This document shows, piece after piece, positions 7,209 through 16,766 of a stretch of DNA of 64,000 nucleotides (position 1 is the first letter of the stretch; each line of letters starts with the position of its first letter). The translations under genes and the position numbers were made by a program. The stretch comes from JAGMES01 sp023128035 (GTDB lineage: Bacteria; Bacillota; Halanaerobiia; DY22613): positions 1-64,000 of the forward strand of contig DAOVRZ010000019.1 of assembly GCA_030627905.1 (NCBI GenBank). Direction: 5' to 3'. Under the pieces are notes generated by a model. It was not told the DNA's origin. It was given only the letters and a program-made list of their open reading frames with translations, and made no database searches.

Positions 7209-8558
7209 CTACGCCCATATGTATTTAGCAAGAAAAAGCAAACTTAGTACATAAACTAACCAATGAACGTCTTTACCTTTGCCAGTAAGAACTTTCATCA
7301 ATGGATAGGTTATGAAACCTAAAGCAATACCTTCAGAAATAGAATATGTTAATGGCATTGCAATCATAGTAACAAAAGCTGGTAAAACTTCAGTGAAATC
7401 ATCCCACTTAATCTTTGTTACATTTTGCATCATCATTGTACCAACTACGATCAATGCTGGAGCAGTTGCAGCAGCAGGAATAATACCAATTAATGGTTTG
7501 AAGAAAAGAGCTAAAAAGAAGAATATCGAAACAAAAATTCCAGTTAAACCAGTCCGACCACCCTCAGAAACGCCAGAAGCAGACTCAATATATGTAGTTA
7601 CAGTCGAAGTACCAAATAAAGCCCCACCAGTAGTACCAATTGCATCTGCTAACAATGCTGAGCTAGCTTTTGGTAAATTACCTTCTTCATCTAAGTATCC
7701 AGCTTGAGCACTAACTCCAACCAAAGTACCCGCTGTATCAAACATGTCAACAAAGAGGAAAGCCAATAGAGCTGTTAACAGACCACCGCTAAAGATTCCT
7801 TTCCAAGCACCTGCAATATCCAATTTAAAGAATACTGGTGCCCAGCTAGAGAATGATGGCCATTCAAAAACCTTATCCAATGGAGGTGTAACTCCATTTA
7901 ACCAACCAAGGGCAGTGGCAACGATAATTCCTATAAATAATGCTCCTTTAACTTTTCGAGCATGTAAAACACCAATAATAACTAAACCAATCAATGCAAT
8001 TAATGCAGGGCCACTCATAATATTTCCTATGTGTACTAAAACGACATCATCATTAGTTACTATACCTGCACCTTGAAGCCCAATAAACGCAATAAAAAGA
8101 CCAATACCTGCCGCAATTGCAGCCTTTAAACTCATTGGAATACAATTTACGATCATTTTTCTGATAGGTAAAATGCTTAAAATAATAAAGATAATCCCCT
8201 CGATAAATACTAAACCTAATGCAATTTGCCATGAAATGCCCAAGCCCAATACTACAGAAAAAGCAAAGAATGCATTTAAGCCCATACCTGGTGCAAGAGC
8301 AAAAGGATAGTTAGCTAAAAATGCCATACATAAGGTACCCAAAATTGCACCAAAGATTGTCGCATAATAAATTGCTCCTGCATCCATTCCAGTAGCACTA
8401 AGAATACCTGGGTTAACAAAGATAATGTAAGCCATTGTCAAAAATGTAGTAAATCCAGCTAAAAGTTCTCTTTTAACTGTAGTTCCATTTTGTTTTAATT
8501 TAAATTGCTTTTCAACAAAGGATTCCTTCACCTGAACATTAGTCTTAATTTCAGCCAT
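7209..8558 (-). CDS. NCS2 family purine permease (AzgA/PbuG-like)
   Basis: A 449-aa polytopic membrane protein with about 12-14 helices. AzgA-branch motifs include TTFLTMAYIIFVNPGIL near the start, PGMGLNAFFAF near 90, FVDMFDTAGTLVGVS near 268 and GTSTVTTYIESASGVSEGGR near 313. This branch imports adenine, guanine and hypoxanthine with protons. The ATG follows GGAGG. It lies at the downstream end of the purine cluster, separated from adenine deaminase by a terminator, so it likely has its own promoter in the 120 bases upstream. Substrate cannot be fixed from sequence. Confidence 0.9.
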   Translation of the reverse strand: MAEIKTNVQVKESFVEKQFKLKQNGTTVKRELLAGFTTFLTMAYIIFVNPGILSATGMDAGAIYYATIFGAILGTLCMAFLANYPFALAPGMGLNAFFAFSVVLGLGISWQIALGLVFIEGIIFIILSILPIRKMIVNCIPMSLKAAIAAGIGLFIAFIGLQGAGIVTNDDVVLVHIGNIMSGPALIALIGLVIIGVLHARKVKGALFIGIIVATALGWLNGVTPPLDKVFEWPSFSSWAPVFFKLDIAGAWKGIFSGGLLTALLAFLFVDMFDTAGTLVGVSAQAGYLDEEGNLPKASSALLADAIGTTGGALFGTSTVTTYIESASGVSEGGRTGLTGIFVSIFFFLALFFKPLIGIIPAAATAPALIVVGTMMMQNVTKIKWDDFTEVLPAFVTMIAMPLTYSISEGIALGFITYPLMKVLTGKGKDVHWLVYVLSLLFLAKYIWA

Positions 8559-8681
8559 CTTATTTCCTCCTTCATTTTCTTTGACTTTACTAAAATCTGC
8601 CCAGTTTACACCTACTCACTGCCTACAACCTACTTTACCAATCAATATTTCTAATCTGACACCTCCTTGATAATTTAGTAA

Positions 8682-8723
8682 TAAAAAAAAAGAAGTCAAA
8701 AATCCGATCAGATCTCTGACTTC
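8682..8723 (-). terminator. Intrinsic terminator of adenine deaminase
   Basis: The stem GAAGTCA / TGACTTC is followed on the minus strand by an uninterrupted run of nine T, 23 bases past the gene. Confidence 0.85.
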
Positions 8724-8745
8724 TGATCTCCTAAATCCTATATAT

Positions 8746-10455
8746 TTAAGAATAAACCATATTTACAATTTTATTCTGTGAAATATCATATAATCCCTGA
8801 ACCGTTATCTTTATTTCTGGAATTACTGACAAACCCATGAAAGATAATGTCATAAAAGGATCGGATAATTTGACTCCCTGAATATGTGCCAGTTGATGAA
8901 GTTTATCTAATTTTTCTACAACTTTAGAAAGTTCCCATTCAGAGATGAGACCGCCTACTGGCAAAGGTAAGATTTCTAATACTTTCCCATCTTTAGCTAT
9001 ACTCAATCCACCTTGATTTTCAATAATTCCTTCTAAAGCAGCCATAATGCTACTATCATCACGTCCAATCGCAATCAAGTTATGAGAATCATGGGCTACG
9101 CTAGATGCAAGAGCCCCTTCTTTTAAACCAAACCCTTTGATTAACCCTACACCAACTCGCCCCGTCCAATGATAACGCTCAACCATCACAATCTTGGCTA
9201 CATCTGGTTCCAAGATTTCTTCACCTGATCCTACCATTTTTACTGATTGAATAACTTCTTTGGTCAAAAGCTGATCAGGTTGAACTTGAATCACTCGATA
9301 TTGATCTCCTTGAGGCAAACGCAACTTTTGCGCTGTTAATTCTTTCACAACGATAGTATTCTTTAACTCTAAGTCAGGTTTGATTTTTAGTTTTTTTAGC
9401 AACTTACCCTTCTCAGCAACAAGTTGACCATCTTTATAAACTTGATAAGCTTTAAAATTATAAAGATCATCAACCACCACTAAATCAGCCTTTTGCCCAG
9501 GAGCTATCGAGCCTAATTTAGAAATTTTTAAACATTCCGCTGCGTTTAAGGTAGCCATACGAATTGCCTGTATAGGATGAAGTCCTGCTTTAATAGCTTT
9601 ACGAATCGCAAAATCTATTTGGCCTTCACTCTTAAGATCATTAGGATGACGATCATCAGTGCAAAAAACAAATCTCCGACCATTGGTTTCATTGATCAAG
9701 GGTAAAAGATGCAATAAATCTTTTGCAGCTGTTCCCTCTCGAACCATTACATACATACCACGTCGAAGTTTTTCCCTGGCTTCTTCTACATTTGTACTTT
9801 CATGATCAGCTTGAATTCCTGCATATACATATGCATTCAGATCTTTCCCTTTTAATAAAGGTGCATGACCATCTATAAACCGATCACCCATCATTTTAAG
9901 TTTTGCTAAAACTTTTGGATCACCATTAATAACTCCATAAAAATCCATTACTTCCCCTAAACCATGAATACCAGACAAATTCAACAATGATTCTAAATCT
10001 GCTGCTTCCAAAATAGCTCCAGATTCTTCTACTGGTGAGGCTGGAACCGCAGATGGAAGTTGTATGAAAAAATTAAGGGGAAGTTCTTTAATATATTGAC
10101 GAATAAACTCAATTCCTTTAATTCCAGCTACATTTGCAATTTCATGAGGATCTAGAGCAAATGTTGTAACTCCTCTAGGCAGAACCTGACGGCAAAACTC
10201 ATCAGGTAAAACCATTGAACTTTCAATATGTAAGTGCGCATCAATTAATCCAGGAACAACATACCGCCCATGTAAATTTCGCTCCTCAATTCCCTTATAT
10301 GATCCCCAACCAATAATATATCCACGATTAATAGCTAAATCTGTCAAAAAAATTTCTCCCGAATAAACATCCACTACACGAACTTCCTTTAAAACCAACT
10401 CAGCAAGCTGATTTCCCCGCGCAACTCTTAAATTCTCCTGCAATAGGTTTTTCAA
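8746..10455 (-). CDS. ade: Adenine deaminase
   Basis: A 569-aa amidohydrolase that converts adenine to hypoxanthine plus ammonia. Metal-site motifs are GLIDAHLHIESSM, LDPHEIANVAG and FCTDDRHPNDL. The C-terminal adenine-deaminase domain has SVAHDSHNLIAIGRDD and GGLSIAKDGK. The best start is a TTG at 10455, eight bases after AAGGGGGG, giving MKNLLQENLRVARG; the GTG-like start 13 codons upstream has no better site. It feeds hypoxanthine to the xanthine dehydrogenase encoded upstream in the cluster. Confidence 0.93.
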   Translation of the reverse strand: MKNLLQENLRVARGNQLAELVLKEVRVVDVYSGEIFLTDLAINRGYIIGWGSYKGIEERNLHGRYVVPGLIDAHLHIESSMVLPDEFCRQVLPRGVTTFALDPHEIANVAGIKGIEFIRQYIKELPLNFFIQLPSAVPASPVEESGAILEAADLESLLNLSGIHGLGEVMDFYGVINGDPKVLAKLKMMGDRFIDGHAPLLKGKDLNAYVYAGIQADHESTNVEEAREKLRRGMYVMVREGTAAKDLLHLLPLINETNGRRFVFCTDDRHPNDLKSEGQIDFAIRKAIKAGLHPIQAIRMATLNAAECLKISKLGSIAPGQKADLVVVDDLYNFKAYQVYKDGQLVAEKGKLLKKLKIKPDLELKNTIVVKELTAQKLRLPQGDQYRVIQVQPDQLLTKEVIQSVKMVGSGEEILEPDVAKIVMVERYHWTGRVGVGLIKGFGLKEGALASSVAHDSHNLIAIGRDDSSIMAALEGIIENQGGLSIAKDGKVLEILPLPVGGLISEWELSKVVEKLDKLHQLAHIQGVKLSDPFMTLSFMGLSVIPEIKITVQGLYDISQNKIVNMVYS

Positions 10456-10487
10456 AAAGAAGTCCCCCCTTAAATTATAAATCAACT

Positions 10488-10516
10488 CCCCCACCTAGTT
10501 ACTCTTTGAGGTGGGG
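10488..10516. repeat. GC-rich hairpin in the adenine deaminase leader
   Basis: An 8-bp stem CCCCACCT / AGGTGGGG with a 13-base loop lies about 35 bases before the ade start. Similar CCCCACCT..AGGT hairpins occur at 48280 and, looser, at 44509, so this may be a dispersed-element scar rather than a dedicated control site. Confidence 0.4.
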
Positions 10517-10670
10517 AAATCTGCCCAAAATAAATATTATTGTTTAACATTTACTATTCTTTATTCTAAGTATTTAATATTCTCTAAACTCATTTAATTT
10601 CCCTGCTTTATTATTATTAATTTACCACAGAAATATTAGTAATATATTTTTAAATTTCAAATTATCAATA

Positions 10671-11756
10671 TTAATAATTGTGAACCATAGCTCCGACAGG
10701 GCATCTAGTTACACATAGGCCACAGCCAAAGCATGCTTCAGAATCAATTTGAGCGTATTTGTCAATTGTAATTGCTTGATATGAACAACTTTTTTTACAA
10801 ATACCACAGGCCGTACATTTTTCTGAATCAACTTCAGGAACAACTTTAGAAAGTATAGCTTTCTCTGGCTTTTTCTCTAGAGCAAGACCTCTAAAATCGT
10901 CTAATGATTGATAACCTTCTTCTTCCATAAATTTTTCCATCTCTCGAACGATTTTACCATATACACTTGGCCCTTCTAAAATCGCAGCAGTACAAACTTG
11001 AACTGCCACAGCCCCTGCCATAATCATCTTAATAGCATCTATTCCAGATGTAATTCCACCTACTGCAATGACTGGTATATTCACTGCTTGTGTAGCCTGA
11101 TAAACACAGCGAAGCGCCAGTGGGAAAATAGCTTTTCCTGAAAGCCAACCATAACCTGTAGAGCTTCCCATCAGTGGTTTACCTGTTTTCACATCAATAT
11201 CTAAACAAGGGCCAAACGAATTAATCAAAATAATCCCATCTGCTCCAGCCTCTTCTGCAGCTTTTGCAAAGACTGGAATATCAATTTGAGGACTTAATTT
11301 AACAAATACAGGCAAATCAACCGACTCTTTAGCCGCTTTAATAGCCTTTGTAACAGGCGAAGTATCTCCACCAAGATAATGAGTCGATAACTCTAATGCA
11401 TCCGCAAAAGGAGCTACAAGGGGTGCTAATTTACGAATATCATCTTCAGTATATCCTAATCCAACAATAACCGGTAAACCTGCTTTCTTCACCAAAGGAT
11501 ATTCTTTCTCAATCCAAACTTCAGGATCTAATTCAGACCAGAGTTCAGTATTTAGAAATCCTCCTTTAAAAGATTCAGCCATACACGGACGGGGTACTTC
11601 GGCTCCTTTAACAGAGATTGTCTTTGTAACAATACAGCCTGCTCCACCCTTAGCTGCGTCAAGAGCCGCTTGACCATCACGAATTGGAGGGCCAGCAGCA
11701 GGCATTACCGGATTGTTTAATTGAATACCACAAAATTCTGTTTTCAAGTTTACCAT
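10671..11756 (-). CDS. PreA-like dihydroorotate/dihydropyrimidine dehydrogenase-family protein with two [4Fe-4S] clusters
   Basis: A 361-aa protein. Residues 1-300 form an FMN-binding TIM barrel of the dihydroorotate dehydrogenase class (NPVMPAAGPPIRDG, VKLSPQ near 155, IPVIAVGGITSG near 225). The C-terminus carries two ferredoxin motifs, CTACGICKKSC and CFGCGLCVTRCP. This layout is that of PreA, the catalytic subunit of NAD-dependent dihydropyrimidine dehydrogenase. No PreT partner is encoded here. In a purine cluster it may instead reduce or oxidise a ring-opened intermediate. The ATG at 11756 follows AAAGGAG. Confidence 0.8.
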   Translation of the reverse strand: MVNLKTEFCGIQLNNPVMPAAGPPIRDGQAALDAAKGGAGCIVTKTISVKGAEVPRPCMAESFKGGFLNTELWSELDPEVWIEKEYPLVKKAGLPVIVGLGYTEDDIRKLAPLVAPFADALELSTHYLGGDTSPVTKAIKAAKESVDLPVFVKLSPQIDIPVFAKAAEEAGADGIILINSFGPCLDIDVKTGKPLMGSSTGYGWLSGKAIFPLALRCVYQATQAVNIPVIAVGGITSGIDAIKMIMAGAVAVQVCTAAILEGPSVYGKIVREMEKFMEEEGYQSLDDFRGLALEKKPEKAILSKVVPEVDSEKCTACGICKKSCSYQAITIDKYAQIDSEACFGCGLCVTRCPVGAMVHNY

Positions 11757-11780
11757 ATTTAACACTCCTTTTTCGTATAT

Positions 11781-12782
11781 CTACTTAATCTCCTGATTTT
11801 TCTTCAATTCTCGTAAGATTTTTTCCGGTGTAGCTGGAAGTTCCTTTATCCTAACTCCACAAGCATTATAAATCGCATTAATAACAGCTGGTGCAGTCGC
11901 AATTGTTGCGGGTTCTCCAATCCCTTTTGCACCAAAAGGTCCTAGAGGTTCTTCATCTTCTACAATAACTGTCTCCATTCTGGGTACATCTAAAGCAGTA
12001 GGAATCAGATAAGTAGAAAGATTAGGGTTAACAAGAGTTCCTTCTTCATCAAATTTGATCTCTTCCATCAATGCCATCCCCAATCCCATAGATGTTCCAC
12101 CCTCAATCTGTCCTTCCAAATTTTGAGGATGAATCGCTTGCCCGACATCAGGAGCTGTAACAAGACGAAGCACCTCCACCTGCCCAGTTGCAGTCTCTAC
12201 TTCCACCTCAGCAATCTGAGTAACAAAAGTATAAGACATATATATACGTTCTCCCTGACCTGTTTCAGAGTCTGGTGGTGTAGTAATCGGAAAATATGAA
12301 CCCTCTGCTTCAAGAACTTCACCATTTTCTTTTGCAATCTGAGCTAATTGTGCAAAACTTATTTTCTTTTCTCCCTCGCCATGAGGAATAACATACCCAT
12401 CTTTTAAATACATCTCTGGATAGGTTTTGCCTAATACACAGACAGCTAAATCAAAAATCTGGCTTTTCAAAATCTCTGCGGTATTTTTTACCGCATTTCC
12501 TGTAAAAAAAGTCTGACGTGTAGCAGAAGTAGAACCTGAATTTTTCATCAATGCTGTATCTCCAGTAACAAGATCAACCATCTCTAATGGTAGAGAAAGA
12601 ATCTCTGAAACAATTTGCGTTACGACTGTGTGGACACCTTGACCAACATCAGCAGCAGCAGTCTTTAATTCCACGCGACCATCACTTTTTAATCTTAAAT
12701 TTGCAATAGAATGGTCAGGAAATCCCTCACCATATCCGAAACCAAACATGACTGTAGCAATTCCTACACCTTTTTTCTTCAC
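11781..12782 (-). CDS. Xanthine dehydrogenase-family molybdopterin subunit, C-terminal half
   Basis: A 333-aa protein equal to the second molybdopterin-binding part of XdhA-type subunits. Seen are AADVGQGVHTVVTQI near 38, the cofactor-binding SATRQTF stretch, and the catalytic-glutamate motif KGIGEPAT near 290 followed by ELPATPEK. The GTG start overlaps the preceding gene by four bases (GTGA). A GGGGGTG ribosome site lies seven bases upstream, the same core used by the neighbouring half gene. The two halves must join to form a normal active site. Either a natural split or a one-base frameshift. Confidence 0.85.
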   Translation of the reverse strand: MKKKGVGIATVMFGFGYGEGFPDHSIANLRLKSDGRVELKTAAADVGQGVHTVVTQIVSEILSLPLEMVDLVTGDTALMKNSGSTSATRQTFFTGNAVKNTAEILKSQIFDLAVCVLGKTYPEMYLKDGYVIPHGEGEKKISFAQLAQIAKENGEVLEAEGSYFPITTPPDSETGQGERIYMSYTFVTQIAEVEVETATGQVEVLRLVTAPDVGQAIHPQNLEGQIEGGTSMGLGMALMEEIKFDEEGTLVNPNLSTYLIPTALDVPRMETVIVEDEEPLGPFGAKGIGEPATIATAPAVINAIYNACGVRIKELPATPEKILRELKKNQEIK

Positions 12783-14050
12783 CGAACCACACCCCCTTGA
12801 CGTTCAAAAGCTTCAACAGCTTTAATAATGGTCTCTTTTACACCAACACTCGAACGAAGAACCTGACCATTAGGGGTTATTGAACCAACCTGATATGCGT
12901 TTTTGAGACGAAGTTCCACTGGATTCATGCCCAATTTTTCAGCAATAATATCCATTTGAGATTCATGGGCAAAAGCAGTCTGGGTTACGCCAAAACCTCG
13001 CATAGCTCCAGAATAAGTATTATTAGTGTAAACTGCTTGAGCAATCCCCCGTACATTCGGACAATTATAAGGGCCAGTACAGTGGTACATTCCTTTATGG
13101 ACGGCAGCTGGCCCTGAAGATGCGTAAGCACCCGTATCACCGATCACTATTGCTTCCCAGGCTGTCAAGGTACCATCTTTCTTTACACCAGTCTTAAAAC
13201 GGAATATCATCGGATGACGTTTAGATGTAGATATGATAGACTCTTCACGACTATAAACTGTCTTAATCGGCCGTCTGACTGCTCTAGCCGCGATTGCCAA
13301 ATGAAGTTGAACGATCACATCTTCTCTCTTTCCAAACGCTCCACCAATCGTTGGCTGAATAATTCGAATTTTCTCAACAGGCATATTAAGTGCCTGCGCA
13401 ACATCAACCCTCGTATCATGTATCCACTGGGTAGCAGCCCAAATCCGAATTGTTCCATCTTCATCCATCACTGCCATTCCAGCATCAGGTTGCATTGGCA
13501 CATGCTCTAAATGTTGAGTTTTAAATTCATTAAATACGATCAAATCTGCATCCATAAATCCTTGAACAATATCACCCTTATCTAATTTATGTACACATGC
13601 AATGTTTCCAGATTCATGAATAGAGGGTGCATCTTCTTCCATAGCTCGTAGCGGGTCAGTAATCACTTCCAACTCATCATATTCAACCCGAATAGCTTTC
13701 AAAGCCTTGTCAATCAGATTTTCTTTTTCTCCAATGACAATGGCCAGAGCATCTCCAAGATACCGAGTTTTTTCACCAATACCGACTAAGACTGGCTGAT
13801 CTTTGAAAATTAATCCAAAATTCTTTAATTCAGGCACATCCACTTTTGTAATTATTTTAACGATTCCCGGAATTTCCATTGCTTTCCGAAAATCAATCTT
13901 GCGAATTATTGCATGAGGATGAGGTGTACGTAAGACTTTCATATGTAACATATTTGCTAGAATAAGATCAGTTGCATATTTTGCCTGACCAGTAACCTTT
14001 ATTCTAGCATCAACTTTTGGAACTGAATGACCAACTATGTTACCTTTCAT
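12779..14050 (-). CDS. Xanthine dehydrogenase-family molybdopterin subunit, N-terminal half
   Basis: A 423-aa protein holding the aldehyde oxidase/xanthine dehydrogenase a/b hammerhead (VDARIKVTGQAKYATDL near 10) and the first molybdopterin domain (QPTIGGAFGKRED near 230, GAMRGFGVTQTAFAHESQMD near 350). It stops where the usual protein runs on into the second half. The start is the ATG at 14050, six bases after GGGGGTG and overlapping the iron-sulfur gene by 11 bases; a longer start at 14092 is unlikely. It hydroxylates purines such as hypoxanthine or xanthine with its partners. Confidence 0.88.
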   Translation of the reverse strand: MKGNIVGHSVPKVDARIKVTGQAKYATDLILANMLHMKVLRTPHPHAIIRKIDFRKAMEIPGIVKIITKVDVPELKNFGLIFKDQPVLVGIGEKTRYLGDALAIVIGEKENLIDKALKAIRVEYDELEVITDPLRAMEEDAPSIHESGNIACVHKLDKGDIVQGFMDADLIVFNEFKTQHLEHVPMQPDAGMAVMDEDGTIRIWAATQWIHDTRVDVAQALNMPVEKIRIIQPTIGGAFGKREDVIVQLHLAIAARAVRRPIKTVYSREESIISTSKRHPMIFRFKTGVKKDGTLTAWEAIVIGDTGAYASSGPAAVHKGMYHCTGPYNCPNVRGIAQAVYTNNTYSGAMRGFGVTQTAFAHESQMDIIAEKLGMNPVELRLKNAYQVGSITPNGQVLRSSVGVKETIIKAVEAFERQGGVVR

Positions 14051-14534
14051 CTTTGTCACCCCCATAAGTAGTAGCTGCATCTTGGATTGCATCTACTATC
14101 TTTTGATACCCTGTACATCGACATAGATTTCCTGAGATTCCTCGACGAATTTCTTCCTCTGTCGGGTTGGAGTTTTTATCTAAAAGTGCCTTTGTTGAAA
14201 GAACCATTCCAGGTATGCAATATCCACACTGAACTGCACCATTATTGACAAAAGCTTCCTGGATTGGATGAAGTTGAGTCGGTGTTCCCATTCCCTCAAT
14301 GGTTAAAATATCAGAACCATCAGCCTGAAATGCTAGAACCATACAGGAGTTAACTGTTTTTCCATCCATTATCACAGTACATGCTCCACACTCACCTTTT
14401 CCACAACCTTCTTTAGTTCCCAATAAGCCCATTTTATCTCGCAAAAGATCTAACAATCGCAACTCTGGAGTTACCATGAATTCATGTTGCTCTCCATTTA
14501 TAATCAAATTAATCTTTAGCTCATTATCACCCAT
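14040..14534 (-). CDS. Xanthine dehydrogenase-family iron-sulfur subunit (2 x [2Fe-2S])
   Basis: A 164-aa small subunit. The plant-ferredoxin-type cluster motif is CGKGECGACTV near 43-53. The second cluster is in CGYCIPGM near 100 and CRCTGYQ near 140. It passes electrons from the molybdenum site to the FAD subunit. The ATG follows AGGAGG. The order FAD subunit, iron-sulfur subunit, molybdopterin subunit is the standard three-gene arrangement. Confidence 0.93.
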   Translation of the reverse strand: MGDNELKINLIINGEQHEFMVTPELRLLDLLRDKMGLLGTKEGCGKGECGACTVIMDGKTVNSCMVLAFQADGSDILTIEGMGTPTQLHPIQEAFVNNGAVQCGYCIPGMVLSTKALLDKNSNPTEEEIRRGISGNLCRCTGYQKIVDAIQDAATTYGGDKDER

Positions 14535-14549
14535 CGTACTACCTCCTCT

Positions 14550-15401
14550 CTACAATAATATGTTCAATAATTCACGTTTGACTAATTCTTTTGCAACATC
14601 TAAACGATATTGTCGACTTCCTCTAATATCAGAGATGGGAGAAATCTCCTGAGATAAGAAGTTTACTGCATTTTCAATAATTTCTTTTGTTGCCTTTTTA
14701 CCCTTCAATCCTTCTTCAGTCAATTTTATTCTTACTGGAGTTGGTGCTACTGCTCCCAGGGCAATTCTACATTCATTAATCAAACCATCTTTCATTGTTA
14801 CCAGAATAGCTCCATTCACTGTAGAAATAGACAATGCTTTTCTAAGTCCAAGTTTTAAAAATTTTCCCCTATAATTTTCATGAGGTATAGTAAAAATAAA
14901 ACTATAAATCAATTCATCTTTCTTAATCAGATTACGTCCTGGCCCGAGAAAGAAATCATTAATCGAAACTACTCTCTCTCCCCGTTCTAAACTAATAAGT
15001 TTCACCTTTGCATCTAAAACCATCAATGCTGGTATTGTATCACCTGCAGGTGATGAATTAGCAACATTTCCACCAATAGTCCCTCGATTACGAATCTGTG
15101 GAGAACCAACCTCAGACGCCGCTTCTGCTAAAAATGGAACATGGTTTAAAATAATTGCTGATTTCTCTAATTGAGTATGGGTCACCAAACTCCCAACTTC
15201 GATCTCATCATCTGTAATCTTAATCTCTTTTAGTTCCTCCAGATTCCAAATATTCATTATTCGTTTTAATTCATCCATGCGACGATGAAATCGCACTAGA
15301 ATATCTGTTCCACCTGCGATAATTGTTGTCTCATCTCCATGTTGATACAAATATTGAAGCGCTTCACTTATTTGACGTGGTGTAAAACCAGTCATACCCA
15401 T
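14550..15401 (-). CDS. Xanthine dehydrogenase-family FAD-binding subunit
   Basis: A 283-aa medium subunit of the CoxM/XdhB type. The FAD motifs are TTIIAGGTDILVRFH near 24 and GSPQIRNRGTIGGNVANSSP near 98; the C-terminal CO-dehydrogenase flavoprotein domain follows (ALSISTVNGAILV near 188). It moves electrons from the iron-sulfur clusters to NAD or another acceptor. GGAGGTG precedes the ATG. It is translated with the following iron-sulfur gene, 15 bases on. Confidence 0.92.
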   Translation of the reverse strand: MGMTGFTPRQISEALQYLYQHGDETTIIAGGTDILVRFHRRMDELKRIMNIWNLEELKEIKITDDEIEVGSLVTHTQLEKSAIILNHVPFLAEAASEVGSPQIRNRGTIGGNVANSSPAGDTIPALMVLDAKVKLISLERGERVVSINDFFLGPGRNLIKKDELIYSFIFTIPHENYRGKFLKLGLRKALSISTVNGAILVTMKDGLINECRIALGAVAPTPVRIKLTEEGLKGKKATKEIIENAVNFLSQEISPISDIRGSRQYRLDVAKELVKRELLNILL

Positions 15402-15422
15402 TTTTTCACCTCCGAATCATAA

Positions 15423-16751
15423 TCAAAATCTTTTCCAAAGTTTTTCAGACAATTCCCGTGACCGGGCATAAATTTTTTCCAGATCCATTCCGATAATCTC
15501 TCGATCTTTCATTCTTATATTTCCATTAATGATAGTAGTCAGTACATGAGCTCCAGAAATTCCAAAAAGAATATGACCATAATAATTCATTTTAGTTAAA
15601 GGAGTTGGAGGATTATAATCAACGATAATTACATCTGCTGCAGCATCTTCTTTAAGGATTCCTACTGGTTTAGTATAATATTTATTTAAAATTTTCTGAT
15701 TATTCAAAAAAATCATTTGTGGTACTTCTGACCAAGAAGCTGATGGATCCTTTCTTTCATGTTTATGTAAAATATTAGCCACTTTAACACTCTCAAACAT
15801 ATCGGTTGTAAAACCATCAGTACCTAATCCTACTGTTAATCCCTTTTCTAACATAGTAGTTATATCTGCACAGCCAACTGCATTACCCATATTTGATTCA
15901 GGATTATGAACAATGGCAGTACCCCTACTTTTAAGAATCTCCATCTCTTTTTCATTAATATGTACACAATGTATCGCTAAACTCTTCTCATTCCAAATCC
16001 CGAAACGATCCAATCTCTCCACTACTCTTAAATCTGAGCGGTTGAGACTATCTTCAAGATCATGAACTCCTTCAGCAGTATGAACATGAAAACCTGTTTC
16101 CAACCCATCTATAGCCTCTTTACACTTTACTAAAGTTTCATCTGATAAAGTCATGGAAGCATGAAGTCCAAAAAGCCCCTTAACCAGATCGTCTTCTCTC
16201 TTGGAACAACTTTTAATAAAAGTTACATTCTCTTTAATTCCTTTAAGAGCAATCTCATTACCATCCCGATCAGAAACCTCATAAGCTAAACTAGCTCGTA
16301 AACCAGTTTTTTCTACAGCCTCAGCAAGAATTTCCAAACTGCCTGTTACAGCATGTGGACTGGCATGATGGTCAATAATCGTTGTTGTACCATTTTTGAT
16401 ACAGTCAATAAGAGGAATAATAGCAGAATAATAAATATCTTCCTCGGTAAGTTTTTTATCCAATCTCCACCAAAGCCTTTCTAAAATTTGCAGAAAATTT
16501 TTAGGTGGTGGATCTTTTAGAGCCATACCTCTAGCCATAGTACTATATAGATGCATATGGGTATTGATCATCCCTGGCATAATAATCTTTCCACAAGCAT
16601 CAATCACTTGAGTGTACTGATATTTGTCAGTTAGATCGCTAGTCAAACCTACTTCCCTTATCTCATTACCTTCAATTACAACTGCCCCATCTTGAATAAC
16701 TTCTCCAAGTGAATTAAGAGTAATCACCCAGCCATTTTTGATCAATAACAT
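15423..16751 (-). CDS. ssnA: Putative aminohydrolase SsnA
   Basis: A 442-aa amidohydrolase-superfamily enzyme. Metal-site motifs are INTHMHLYS near 63, GTTTIIDHHASPHA near 119, HVHTAEGVHDLEDS near 222, AIHCVHINEKE near 259 and GLGTDGFTTDM near 315. Sequence and length match SsnA of the ygeW/ygeY/ssnA gene sets. It probably deaminates a purine or ring-opened purine, though the exact substrate is not settled. A good AAAGGAGTGG site precedes the ATG. It follows the 8-oxoguanine deaminase-like gene by 15 bases, so the two are co-translated. Confidence 0.85.
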   Translation of the reverse strand: MLLIKNGWVITLNSLGEVIQDGAVVIEGNEIREVGLTSDLTDKYQYTQVIDACGKIIMPGMINTHMHLYSTMARGMALKDPPPKNFLQILERLWWRLDKKLTEEDIYYSAIIPLIDCIKNGTTTIIDHHASPHAVTGSLEILAEAVEKTGLRASLAYEVSDRDGNEIALKGIKENVTFIKSCSKREDDLVKGLFGLHASMTLSDETLVKCKEAIDGLETGFHVHTAEGVHDLEDSLNRSDLRVVERLDRFGIWNEKSLAIHCVHINEKEMEILKSRGTAIVHNPESNMGNAVGCADITTMLEKGLTVGLGTDGFTTDMFESVKVANILHKHERKDPSASWSEVPQMIFLNNQKILNKYYTKPVGILKEDAAADVIIVDYNPPTPLTKMNYYGHILFGISGAHVLTTIINGNIRMKDREIIGMDLEKIYARSRELSEKLWKRF

Positions 16752-16766
16752 GGTAATCCCACTCCT

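Noticed and set aside
7312..8076. Plus-strand open frames antisense to the purine permease
   Set aside because: They mirror the membrane gene's codon pattern, lack ribosome sites and have no recognisable domains.
12779..12785. TGA at the end of the xanthine dehydrogenase N-half as a selenocysteine codon
   Set aside because: Reading on in the same frame meets TAG within four codons, and the homologous continuation is in a different frame.
13998..14092. Longer start of the xanthine dehydrogenase N-half at 14092
   Set aside because: It would overlap the iron-sulfur gene by over 50 bases without a ribosome site; the ATG at 14050 has GGGGGTG six bases upstream.
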